Shown piece by piece: positions 15,950 through 24,056 of a stretch of DNA of 47,451 nucleotides. The notes beneath the pieces were generated by a model, which did no database searches, had not been told where the DNA came from, and was given only the letters and a program-made list of their open reading frames with translations. The stretch is taken from assembly GCF_037154075.1 (NCBI RefSeq), contig NZ_JBANRJ010000005.1, forward strand, positions 1-47,451, given 5' to 3'. The DNA is from Sphingobium aromaticiconvertens (GTDB lineage: Bacteria; Pseudomonadota; Alphaproteobacteria; Sphingomonadales; Sphingomonadaceae). Position 1 is the first letter of the stretch, and each line of letters starts with the position of its first letter. The position numbers and the translations under genes are program-made.

Positions 15950-16231
15950 ATGGCCGCTACCGCTTTCGTGCGTGCGCGCATCGACGAAACATTGAAGGAT
16001 GAAGCCGCCGCCGTCCTGGCCGAACTGGGGCTGACCGTATCCGATGTGGTCCGCATGACGCTCACCCGGGTCGCGAAGGATCATGCCTTGCCGTTCGAGC
16101 TGAAAGTGCCGAACGCCGAAACACGGGCAGCCATCGAAGCCTCTCGCGCCACGATGAAGGCCCGCCGCGCCCGTTTCACCGATCCTCAGGAAGTCTTTGA
16201 TGCCCTCGACCAAGAAGCCCGCCAGCAGTAA
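15950..16231 (+). CDS. RelB/DinJ-type antitoxin
   Basis: The 93-residue protein starts MAATAFVRARIDETLKDEAA after a good site (CAGGAGG). The ribbon-helix-helix DNA-binding start (AFVRARIDETLKDEAAAVLA, then LGLTVSDVVRMTLTRVAKD) is typical of RelB/DinJ, and a charged helical tail wraps the toxin. Its 3' end overlaps the toxin gene by 32 bases. A palindromic operator lies upstream. It neutralises the toxin and represses the pair. Confidence 0.85.
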   Translation: MAATAFVRARIDETLKDEAAAVLAELGLTVSDVVRMTLTRVAKDHALPFELKVPNAETRAAIEASRATMKARRARFTDPQEVFDALDQEARQQ

Positions 16232-16520
16232 GCGCGCCTCGCTCCCCCGAGAGGCGTCTTATGAAAAGCGGTTCGCGAAGGATTGGGAGCGGTTGTCGCG
16301 CAGCGGGCGCTACAACATGAAGCAGCTCAAGGAAGCGATGATGCTCCTCATCGCCAACGACGCGCCGCTTGGCCCGGAATGGCTGGACCACGCCCTCAAA
16401 GGCGATTGGAGCGATCATCGCGAGTGCCATATCGGCGGCGACTTCCTGCTCATCTACACGATCGAGGGAAATCTGGTGAACTTCGTGCGCGCCGGCACGC
16501 ATTCGGAACTGTTCGAATAG
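16200..16520 (+). CDS. YafQ-family mRNA interferase toxin
   Basis: The 106-residue protein starts at ATG 16200 (MPSTKKPASSKRASLPREAS). The RelE-fold core has RFAKDWERLSRSGRYNMKQL, ALKGDWSDHRECHIGGDFLL and IYTIEGNLVNFVRAGTHSEL, matching YafQ. The conserved His residues (DHRECH and GTHSELF) near the C-terminus fit its active site. Such toxins cut ribosome-bound mRNA. It overlaps the antitoxin reading frame, so translation is coupled. The pair stabilises the plasmid by killing or stalling plasmid-free cells. Confidence 0.85.
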   Translation: MPSTKKPASSKRASLPREASYEKRFAKDWERLSRSGRYNMKQLKEAMMLLIANDAPLGPEWLDHALKGDWSDHRECHIGGDFLLIYTIEGNLVNFVRAGTHSELFE

Positions 16521-16624
16521 CCTGCCGCTTCCTGGCGAACACAAGAAAAGCAAGCGAAGCGCTACTGTTTGGCTATCTTTTGTATATCGCTTGGATAGCG
16601 CTCGCCAGCAATGAAGGGGAAGCC

Positions 16625-16862
16625 ATGAAGGCCATATTCATCCGCCACGGCGAAAGCACCGGCAATGCCGGCATGCCCTGTCACGATCTGGCGACGATCG
16701 AGGCCACGAACAGACGCGCCAGGTTACCGCGAGCTTGCCCGAAGCCGACCCCGCAGTATCACGTCACCTATACCCGCACCCGGCAGAGCGCCGCGCTGCT
16801 GATCGCGTTTCCCCGCCGTGCGGGTCGAGACGTGGCCCATAGGAGAGAGCTTTAAAACAATC
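16625..16862 (+). pseudogene. Histidine phosphatase (phosphoglycerate mutase-like), decayed
   Basis: It starts MKAIFIRHGESTGNAGMPCH, with the catalytic RHGE motif, after a GAAGGGGA site. After DLATIE the family sequence jumps frame: HEQTRQVTASLPEADPA is in the +1 frame, YTRTRQSAALLIA is back in the first, and VRVETWPIGESFKTIL is in the third. The rest of the domain is missing. At least three indels make it a true pseudogene, unlike the single-base breaks elsewhere in the window. Its neighbour on the minus strand begins at 16885. Confidence 0.75.
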
Positions 16863-16884
16863 CTGCGATGCAGCGATGGACGCC

Positions 16885-17148
16885 TCAGTTCACCTGACGC
16901 CGGTGCTTGCCACCATACTTCTTGCCGCAATAGTCATCCAGTTCCCGCATCTCGTTCACGGCGGCGGCGACCAGCGCGGTGGCGCAGGACAGACCGCTGT
17001 CCGGTGTAGCCATCCGGGCCTCCACGCGATTTCGCAGTTCCTCGATGTCGGCGCGCGACAGGACGTTCTTTTCTCGCAAATAGCAGATCAGGCTTTGCAA
17101 CAGGATCATTGCCTTGTCGCCGGGGGCCACATTATCGTTGTTCATCAT
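16885..17148 (-). CDS. Small hypothetical protein
   Basis: The 87-residue protein starts MMNNDNVAPGDKAMILLQSL. It has two predicted amphipathic helices (ICYLREKNVLSRADIEELRN, then SCATALVAAAVNEMREL) and a basic end (CGKKYGGKHRRQ) with two cysteines. I do not recognise it. The start is chosen for CCAGAGGA and GGAAAG ahead of the ATGs; the frame is open further upstream. It stands alone between the decayed phosphatase and the efflux regulator. Confidence 0.5.
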   Translation of the reverse strand: MMNNDNVAPGDKAMILLQSLICYLREKNVLSRADIEELRNRVEARMATPDSGLSCATALVAAAVNEMRELDDYCGKKYGGKHRRQVN

Positions 17149-17300
17149 CTTTCCGGTATCCTCTGGAGCGACCGTATTCCTCGGCCTGTAATGAGAAGAT
17201 GATATGATGCTGAACAATTGTCCAGTGCCCGGGGACCTTCAGCTCACCAAAATGCCAATCGAGCTGCGCCAGCCTTGGTCCGCGCGCACTGAGCAGGTCC

Positions 17301-17918
17301 TCAATTGCACATTGCGGCGAGTTCCCGGCGGAACAGCGACGCCATGTAGTGGCGCAAGATTTTGTGGTCTCGGTAAGGAAACAGCTCGGCCCCCGCTACC
17401 ATTCCCCAGGACATGGTGATGATGAAGTCCACCACCGTTGATCTGTCCTGTGGAGATGCGCCCGGCGCCAAAGAGGCCAGCGCCGCTCCCAGGCTGGTGC
17501 GCAGCCGGACATCCGCCTTGCGATTGATCTCGGCGATGATCGGGTTACACCCCACTGTGGCCACGAATTCGCACATCATGCGGCGATTTTCATGCGATGG
17601 CTCATCGATGGCGATTCGCTCGATCCAGGCGAGGATACCTTCGCGATCCCCCACCGCGACCGCCGTCTCCAGCGTCTCTTCCTCGAGCCATTCAGCAAGG
17701 TCGGCTTCGCAGATGGCGGCAATGATCGCCTCCTTGTTGGCAAAGTCCCGATAGATCTGCCCCACCGCGATGCCGGATGAACTGGCGATTTGGGCCATCC
17801 CGGTCTGATGGAATCCGCGTTTGACGAAGAGATCGCGGGTCGTGGCCAATATATGCTGCCGCCGCGCCGCAGAGCGGGGTCCCCGCACTCTTGCGACCGA
17901 ATTGTTTTTTGCCACCAT
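17301..17918 (-). CDS. TetR-family regulator, divergent to the first RND efflux operon
   Basis: The 205-residue protein starts MVAKNNSVARVRGPRSAARR with a strong GGGAGGT site. The N-terminal helix-turn-helix is ILATTRDLFVKRGFHQTGMA plus SSSGIAVGQIYRDFANKEAI, standard for TetR. The ligand-binding C-terminal half has no assigned effector. It is transcribed away from the efflux genes with 98 bases between the starts, where an imperfect palindrome lies (GAGTGATCATTC, 17971-17982). It probably represses the pump and itself. Confidence 0.9.
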   Translation of the reverse strand: MVAKNNSVARVRGPRSAARRQHILATTRDLFVKRGFHQTGMAQIASSSGIAVGQIYRDFANKEAIIAAICEADLAEWLEEETLETAVAVGDREGILAWIERIAIDEPSHENRRMMCEFVATVGCNPIIAEINRKADVRLRTSLGAALASLAPGASPQDRSTVVDFIITMSWGMVAGAELFPYRDHKILRHYMASLFRRELAAMCN

Positions 17919-17970
17919 ACCTCCCTAGCTTGCATTCGATGCGGCGGCGCAATAAAGAGCCGCTGATCGT

Positions 17971-17982
17971 GAGTGATCATTC
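17971..17982. promoter_or_regulatory. Imperfect palindrome between tetR and the RND operon
   Basis: GAGTGATCATTC is symmetric around TGATCA with one mismatched pair and shares the GAnTGA-TCAnTC layout of the operator at 46240-46257. It sits 35 bases upstream of the adaptor start and is a plausible TetR site. Confidence 0.45.
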
Positions 17983-18016
17983 GCTCTCGTGATAACTTGG
18001 TCAACGGGCAAGCTCT

Positions 18017-19168
18017 ATGAAAAAATGCACTCCATTCATCGCGCTACTTATTACTGCATGCGGTGGAGGAGGGCAGCAGGGGGTCGCCGGCCCGCCGGAG
18101 GTGGGGGTGGTTACCGTCCGCGAGCAGACCGTGACGCTCAGCAGCGAGCTTCCGGGGAGAACCAGCGCTTTCGAAGCTTCCGACGTGCGCCCGCAGGTCA
18201 ACGGCCTGATTCTCAAGCGTCTGTTCACCGAAGGCGATCAGGTGCGCGCGGGACAGGCACTTTACCAGATCGATCCCGCTCCCTACGAGGCACAGGTCGC
18301 GAACGCGCGCGCCGCACTCGTGCGGGCCAGATCCTCAATCGCATCCACAGCCGCTCTGGCCCGCCGCTACAATGATCTGGTCAAGATAAACGCGATCTCG
18401 CGCCAGGAGGCGGAGAACGCAGTCACCAGCGCGCAGCAGGCCGAGGCTGACGTGTCAGCGCAGCAGGCGATGCTGCGCTCGGCGCAAATCGACCTGGCGC
18501 GCACCACGATCCGCGCACCGATCTCCGGCCGCATCGGTCGCTCGACATACACCATCGGCGCGCTCGTCTCCGCTTCGCAAACCGACCCGCTCACCACGAT
18601 CCAGCGGTTGGATCCGATCTTCGTGGACATCCAGCAGTCGAGCGCCGATGTGCTGCGCCTGCGCCAGCAATTGCTTTCCGGTGACATATCGCGCGGTAGT
18701 GGCGCGGCGCAGGTGAAGCTCAAGCTGGAGGACGGCAGCACTTATCCGGAAAAGGGCGTGCTCAAGTTCACTGACGTCACCGTCGATCCCACAACTGGCA
18801 GCCAGATCATCCGCGCTCAGTTCCCTAATCCGCGCGGTCTGCTTCTTCCGGGAATGTACGTACGGGCCGAATTGGTCGATGGCACGAAGAGCAACGGTTT
18901 GCTCGTGCCCCAGGTCGCCGTGTCGCGTGACGAGAAGGGCAATCCTACCGTCCTCATCGTCGGTCCGGAAAACAAGGTGGAGATGCGCAAGATCACCGCG
19001 CCGCGCACGATCGGAACCAGCTGGCTCGTCACCAGCGGGCTGAAGCCGGGGGAGAAGATAATCGTGGATGGTGCGCAAATGTTGCGGCCCGGCATCGCAG
19101 TCAAGGCGGTGCCGGCCCAGCAGGGAAGTGACCAATCCGGTCAGCGACCTGCGCAGCGGGGGCAGTAA
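18017..19168 (+). CDS. RND efflux periplasmic adaptor, lipoprotein
   Basis: The 383-residue protein starts MKKCTPFIALLITACGGGGQ, with a lipobox ITAC (lipidated Cys15). The membrane-fusion-protein order follows: a barrel-sandwich hybrid (VRPQVNGLILKRLFTEGDQV), a hairpin (about residues 95-160), IRAPISGRIGRSTYTIGALV, and the beta-barrel and membrane-proximal part ([18 protein letters not shown]). It bridges the inner-membrane pump to the outer-membrane channel. It is the first gene of the three-gene operon, 6 bases ahead of the pump gene. Confidence 0.95.
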   Translation: MKKCTPFIALLITACGGGGQQGVAGPPEVGVVTVREQTVTLSSELPGRTSAFEASDVRPQVNGLILKRLFTEGDQVRAGQALYQIDPAPYEAQVANARAALVRARSSIASTAALARRYNDLVKINAISRQEAENAVTSAQQAEADVSAQQAMLRSAQIDLARTTIRAPISGRIGRSTYTIGALVSASQTDPLTTIQRLDPIFVDIQQSSADVLRLRQQLLSGDISRGSGAAQVKLKLEDGSTYPEKGVLKFTDVTVDPTTGSQIIRAQFPNPRGLLLPGMYVRAELVDGTKSNGLLVPQVAVSRDEKGNPTVLIVGPENKVEMRKITAPRTIGTSWLVTSGLKPGEKIIVDGAQMLRPGIAVKAVPAQQGSDQSGQRPAQRGQ

Positions 19169-19174
19169 CCGACC

Positions 19175-22100
19175 ATGTCCCGCTATTTCATCGACAGGCC
19201 CATCTTCGCATGGGTCATCGCCATCGTCCTGATGATGGCCGGCGCGATTGCCATCCGCAGCCTGCCGATCTCGCAGTTCCCCGAGATCGCGCCACCGACC
19301 GTCACCATCAGCGCCACTTATCCGGGCGCCGACGCCGAGACGCTCGAACGCACGACCACGCAGATCATCGAGCAGCAGCTCAAGGGCATCGACAACCTGC
19401 GCTACTTCTCGGCGCAGTCCTCGTCTGCCGGGCGCGTGACGATCACCCTTACCTTCGAGCAGGGCACCGATCCCGACATCGCCCAGGTCCAGGTCCAGAA
19501 CAAGCTCCAGGCCGCGACCGCCCTGCTCCCGCAGGAAGTCCAGCGCCAGGGCGTGACCGTCGCCAAGTCGGCGGCCAGCTTCCTGCTCATCACCGCGATC
19601 TATTCCGAGGACGGCACTCACACCGCCAACGACCTTTCGGACTACATCGTCAGCCAGATCCAGGATCCGGTCAGTCGCATCAACGGCGTGGGCGAACTAC
19701 AGATATTCGGCACCCAGTACTCGATGCGTATCTGGGTCGATCCGCTCAAGCTGCGCAGCTACAATCTCACCATCGCCGACGTCAGCACTGCCGTCTCCGC
19801 GCAGAACGCGCAGGTTTCAGCCGGTCAGATCGGTCAGTTGCCGGCGTCCAAGGAACAGCAGCTCAACGCAACCGTCTCGGTCCAGTCGCGCCTGCAGACG
19901 CCTGAGCAGTTCGGCAACATCCGCCTGCGCACCACCGAAGGCGGGGCCGTCGTGCGCCTGCGCGACGTGGCTCGGGTGGAACTCGGCGCCGAAATCTACG
20001 GCTTCGATACGCAGTATAACGGCAAGCCCGCATCGGGCTTCGGCGTGAAGCTGGCATCAGGCGCCAACGCGCTTGACACCGTGGACGCGGTGAAAGCCGA
20101 AGTGCAGAAAATCGCCACGGGCTTCCCCTCGGACGTCAAGGTCGCCTTCCCTTACGACACGACCCCGTTCGTCCGCCTTTCGGTCGAGCAGGTGATCCAC
20201 ACGCTGGTCGAGGCGGTCGTGCTCGTGTTCCTCGTCATGTTCCTGTTCCTGCAGAACTGGCGCGCCACGATCATTCCCACCATCGCGGTCCCGGTCGTGC
20301 TGCTCGGCACCTTCGGCATGATGTCGATGCTGGGGTACTCGATCAACACGCTGACCCTGTTCGGCATGGTCCTGGCGATCGGCTTGCTCGTCGATGACGC
20401 GATCGTGGTCGTCGAAAATGTCGAACGCCTGATCCAGGAAGAACATCTGTCGCCAAAGGAAGCGGCGCGAAAATCGATGGACGAGATCAGCGGCGCACTG
20501 ATCGGTATCGGCATGGTGCTGTCGGCCGTGTTCCTGCCGATGGCCTTCTTCGGCGGATCGACCGGCGTCATCTATCGCCAGTTCTCGATCACCATCGTCT
20601 CGTCGATGGCGCTTTCGGTACTGGTCGCGCTGATCCTCACCCCGGCGCTGTGCGCCACGATCCTCAAGCCCCACGATCCCGGCAAGAGCGAAGGGGACGG
20701 CCCGCTCGCCCGCTTCTTCCGCTGGTTCAACGACAAGTTCGATCGTGGTACCCGCAAGTACGAGGGCGGCGTGCGTCGCACCGCCAACAGTTGGAAGCGC
20801 TCGGGCTTCGTCTATCTGATGATCGTGGCGGCCATGGGTCTGATCTTCATGCGTCTGCCCGGCGGCTTCCTCCCCGAGGAAGACCAGGGTACAATGTTCG
20901 CGTTGGTCCAGGCTCCTCCGGGCGGCACCTTGCCGCGCACGCAAAAGGCGCTGGACGTGGTGCGCGACCACTTCCTCAAAGACGAGAAGGCAGCCGTCGA
21001 TTCGGTCTTCACGGTCAGCGGCTTCTCCTTCAACGGCCAGGGCCAGAACGCCGGCCTGGCCTTCATCAAGCTCAAGGACTGGAAGGACCGCAGCAGCTCC
21101 GAGAACAAGGCCCAGGCCCTCGTGGGTCGCGCAATGGGCGTGTTCTCCAAGTATCGCGACGCCACGATCTTCGCCCTCATGCCGCCCGCAGTGCGGGAAC
21201 TCGGCAATGCGACCGGCTTCGACTTGTGGCTGGTGGACAACACCAACATGGGGCACGAAAAGCTGCTCGGCGCGCGCAACCAGCTCCTGGGCATGGCGGC
21301 GGGCGACAAGCGCGTCGCGCAGGTCCGCCCGGTCACTCTCGACGACGCTCCGCAGCTCGCGGTGGACATCGATCAGGACAAGGCCGGCGCCCTCGGCCTC
21401 GACCTGGGCGCGATCAACAGCGAGATTTCCAGCGCCTGGGGCAGCGCCTACGTCAACGATTTCCTCGACCGCGGCCGCACCAAGCGCGTGTACATCCAGG
21501 CAGACGAGGCCTATCGCTCCTCACCCGAAGGCATCGAGAATCTCTACGTGCGCGGCACGAGCGGCGAGATGGCGCCGTTCAGGGCCTTCTCCACCCTGTC
21601 GTGGAAGACCGCGCCCGTCATCCTGAGCCGCTACAACGGCAAGCCCGCCATGCAGCTGCAGGGTGCGCCGGGCCAAGGCCTGAGCACTGGCGACGCGATG
21701 AACGCCATCACCGAGATGCACGGCAAGCTGCCGCCGGGCACTGGCCTGGAATGGACCGGCCTGTCTTACGAGGAACGCCTGAGCGGCGGCCAGGCACCAA
21801 TGGTCTATGCCCTGTCGCTGGTCATCGTCTTTCTGTGCCTCGCGGCGCTCTATGAGAGCTGGTCGGTGCCGATCGCGGTCATGCTGGTCGTGCCGCTCGG
21901 CGTGATCGGCGCGGTCCTCGCCGCGATGCTGACGGGCCTCAACAACGACATCTACCTGCAAGTCAGCCTGATCACCACGATCGGCGTCTCGGCCAAGAAC
22001 GCGATCCTGATCGTCGAATTCGCCGAGGAGCGGGTACAGTCGGGGATGAACGCCTTCGACGCGGCGATGGAGGCGGCCCGGCTGCGTCTCCGCCCGATCC

Positions 22101-22357
22101 TGATGACCTCGCTCGCCTTCGTGTTCGGCGTGCTGCCACTGGCGGTCTCGACCGGCGCGGGCGCGGGCGGCCAGAACGCGATCGGCCGCGCGGTGGTGGG
22201 CGGCATGCTCTCTGCCACGATCTTCGCAATCTTCTTCGTGCCGATGTTCTTCGTGATCGTCGCCCGCCTGTTCAAGCACGGACAGACCGACAGCAAGCCG
22301 CACGATCCCGACGCAGAAGAGCCTCACGCTGGCCGCGTGCAGCCGCAGGAAAGCTGA
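19175..22357 (+). CDS. RND multidrug efflux transporter (HAE1, AcrB-like)
   Basis: The 1060-residue inner-membrane pump starts [20 protein letters not shown]. It has the 12-helix layout with two large periplasmic loops. Proton-relay aspartates are in [16 protein letters not shown] near residue 407, and the second-half relay lysine is in [12 protein letters not shown]. Length and N-terminus match the AcrB/MexB/TtgB family, which export hydrophobic drugs, solvents or bile salts using the proton gradient. The substrate cannot be told from the sequence. It lies between the adaptor and the channel genes. Confidence 0.97.
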   Translation: MSRYFIDRPIFAWVIAIVLMMAGAIAIRSLPISQFPEIAPPTVTISATYPGADAETLERTTTQIIEQQLKGIDNLRYFSAQSSSAGRVTITLTFEQGTDPDIAQVQVQNKLQAATALLPQEVQRQGVTVAKSAASFLLITAIYSEDGTHTANDLSDYIVSQIQDPVSRINGVGELQIFGTQYSMRIWVDPLKLRSYNLTIADVSTAVSAQNAQVSAGQIGQLPASKEQQLNATVSVQSRLQTPEQFGNIRLRTTEGGAVVRLRDVARVELGAEIYGFDTQYNGKPASGFGVKLASGANALDTVDAVKAEVQKIATGFPSDVKVAFPYDTTPFVRLSVEQVIHTLVEAVVLVFLVMFLFLQNWRATIIPTIAVPVVLLGTFGMMSMLGYSINTLTLFGMVLAIGLLVDDAIVVVENVERLIQEEHLSPKEAARKSMDEISGALIGIGMVLSAVFLPMAFFGGSTGVIYRQFSITIVSSMALSVLVALILTPALCATILKPHDPGKSEGDGPLARFFRWFNDKFDRGTRKYEGGVRRTANSWKRSGFVYLMIVAAMGLIFMRLPGGFLPEEDQGTMFALVQAPPGGTLPRTQKALDVVRDHFLKDEKAAVDSVFTVSGFSFNGQGQNAGLAFIKLKDWKDRSSSENKAQALVGRAMGVFSKYRDATIFALMPPAVRELGNATGFDLWLVDNTNMGHEKLLGARNQLLGMAAGDKRVAQVRPVTLDDAPQLAVDIDQDKAGALGLDLGAINSEISSAWGSAYVNDFLDRGRTKRVYIQADEAYRSSPEGIENLYVRGTSGEMAPFRAFSTLSWKTAPVILSRYNGKPAMQLQGAPGQGLSTGDAMNAITEMHGKLPPGTGLEWTGLSYEERLSGGQAPMVYALSLVIVFLCLAALYESWSVPIAVMLVVPLGVIGAVLAAMLTGLNNDIYLQVSLITTIGVSAKNAILIVEFAEERVQSGMNAFDAAMEAARLRLRPILMTSLAFVFGVLPLAVSTGAGAGGQNAIGRAVVGGMLSATIFAIFFVPMFFVIVARLFKHGQTDSKPHDPDAEEPHAGRVQPQES

Positions 22358-22359
22358 AC

Positions 22360-23829
22360 ATGAAAAAGTCGATCCTCATCCTGCTTGCCGGAACCACGCT
22401 GCTGGCCGGGTGCAACCTCGCCCCGAAGTACGAGCGGCCGGCCGGCGCGGTGCCGGTGGCGCTACCCCAGGGCGGCGTCTACCCGGCCGCACCCACCGAT
22501 GCGCAGGACGTCTCGCGCATCGGCTGGCGGGACTTCTTCCTCGACGACCGCCTGCGGCAGGTCATCGAGACGGGCATCGCCAACAACCGCGACTTGCGCA
22601 TCGCCGCCGCCAACGTCCAGCAAGCGCGCGCGCAGTACCGCGTCCAGCGCGCCGACCGGCTGCCCACCGTCAACGCCACCGGCACCGCGACGTACACCAA
22701 TAACCTCGCGAGCATGGGCGGCGGCGCCGGCTCGAGTAGTTCCGACATCGAGGTCTACCAGGCGACCGTGGGCCTTTCGGCTTTCGAGCTGGACCTGTTC
22801 GGCCGCGTGCGCAACTTGTCGCGCGCCGCGCAGGAGCAGTACTTCGCCAGCGAGGAGGCGCAGCGTTCCGCGCGCATCAGTCTCATCGCCGAGATCGCCA
22901 ATGCCTGGCTGACGATGGCCTCGGACTCCGAGCAGCTGCGCCTCTCACGCGAGACGGCGAAGGCTTTCGAGGAAACCCTGCGCCTGACGCGCGAGCAATT
23001 CCGCGTCGGCGTCGGCTCGGAACTGGAAGTGCGCCAGGCCGAGACCAGCTACCAGGGCGCGGTCAACGACATCGCCGCGCTGGAGACGAGCGTGGCGCGC
23101 GACCAGAACGCGCTCAACCTGCTGGTCGGCACCACGGTCCCGGCCGAACAGCTGCCCAACGCCTTCGGCAAGGAGCCGACGACGCGCGACGCGCTGCCCG
23201 GCGACGTATCGTCCGAAGTGCTTCTGCGCCGTCCGGACGTGCTGCAGGCCGAGCACCTGCTCATCGCCGAGAACGCCAACATCGGCGCGGCGCGCGCGGC
23301 GTTCTTCCCCACGATCTCTTTGACGGGCACGCTCGGCACCCTGAGCACCGCGCTGTCGGGCCTGTTCAAGGACGGCAGCTATACCTACACCGGCTCGCCC
23401 GGCGCCTCGCTGCCGCTGTTCGACTTCGGCCGCCGTTCGGGCAATCTCGAATATGCCAGGGCTTCGCAGAAGGTGGCCGTCGCGACTTACGAAAAAGCCG
23501 TGCAGACCGCCTTTCGCGAAGTCTCCGACGCGCTTGCCCAGCGCGGCCGCATCGGCGACCAGATCCGCGCCCAGACCACCCGCGCCGAGGCAGCCGGCGT
23601 CGCCGCCAGGCTGTCCGACGCGCGGTTCCGTTCGGGGGTGGATTCGTTCCTCGTCACCCTCGACGCCCAGCGCACCGCCTATGGCGCCGAGCAGGCGCTG
23701 GTCACCACCCGGCTGACCCAGGCGAGCAACCTGGTGGAACTATACCGCTCACTCGGCGGCGGACTGGCGGACGAGCCTCTGCATGGGGAGGCAAGGAACG
23801 GAGAGATCGACACGAGCGGTGCGCCTTGA
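22360..23829 (+). CDS. Efflux outer membrane channel (OprM/NodT family)
   Basis: The 489-residue protein starts MKKSILILLAGTTLLAGCNL, with lipobox LAGC (Cys18), then APKYERP, typical of this lipoprotein family. Two repeats of coiled-coil hairpins follow, with NRDLRIAAANVQQARAQYRV in the first and RRPDVLQAEHLLIAENANIG and AARAAFFPTISLTG in the second. It forms the trimeric outer-membrane duct of the pump. AGGAAAG precedes the ATG, two bases after the pump stop. The third gene of the operon is followed by a broken tetR gene. Confidence 0.95.
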   Translation: MKKSILILLAGTTLLAGCNLAPKYERPAGAVPVALPQGGVYPAAPTDAQDVSRIGWRDFFLDDRLRQVIETGIANNRDLRIAAANVQQARAQYRVQRADRLPTVNATGTATYTNNLASMGGGAGSSSSDIEVYQATVGLSAFELDLFGRVRNLSRAAQEQYFASEEAQRSARISLIAEIANAWLTMASDSEQLRLSRETAKAFEETLRLTREQFRVGVGSELEVRQAETSYQGAVNDIAALETSVARDQNALNLLVGTTVPAEQLPNAFGKEPTTRDALPGDVSSEVLLRRPDVLQAEHLLIAENANIGAARAAFFPTISLTGTLGTLSTALSGLFKDGSYTYTGSPGASLPLFDFGRRSGNLEYARASQKVAVATYEKAVQTAFREVSDALAQRGRIGDQIRAQTTRAEAAGVAARLSDARFRSGVDSFLVTLDAQRTAYGAEQALVTTRLTQASNLVELYRSLGGGLADEPLHGEARNGEIDTSGAP

Positions 23830-23860
23830 CGCGCAGCTGACCAACTGGGAGTGCAGTCCG

Positions 23861-24003
23861 GTGAAGGAACAGCAAGTATCGACGAGTGAAATCAACACAC
23901 GTCGCCATCGGCGCGAACTTCCCAAAGCCGCCCCCAGATCCAAGGATCGGACATTTCGTCGAAGCCGGCTGATCGATGCCGCCCGAGGCCTCTTCCACGA
24001 GAA
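23861..24003 (+). pseudogene. TetR-family regulator, 5' part, cut by a Tn3-family transposon
   Basis: It starts at GTG 23861 (after TGGGAG) with VKEQQVSTSEINTRRHRREL and reads into the helix-turn-helix start, RRSRLIDAARGLFHEKG, where the transposon enters. The 3' part resumes at 27795. The five bases GAGAA are duplicated at the junction. Before the insertion the gene stood 31 bases after the efflux channel gene in the same direction, and was likely part of the pump operon. Confidence 0.85.
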
Positions 24004-24045
24004 GGGTCGTGCGGCTGAGCGGAACAAGAAAGTGTCGTAAGGGGC
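24004..24045 (+). repeat. Left terminal inverted repeat of the Tn3-family transposon
   Basis: It begins GGGTCGTGCGGCTGAGCGGA and matches the right end in 38 of 42 positions. The preceding GAGAA (23999-24003) is the target duplication. Confidence 0.9.
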
Positions 24046-24056
24046 ATTATTTCTTT

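Noticed and set aside
18455..21256. Long minus-strand frames across the first efflux operon
   Set aside because: Antisense of the adaptor and pump genes, with histidine/arginine-rich composition typical of shadows.
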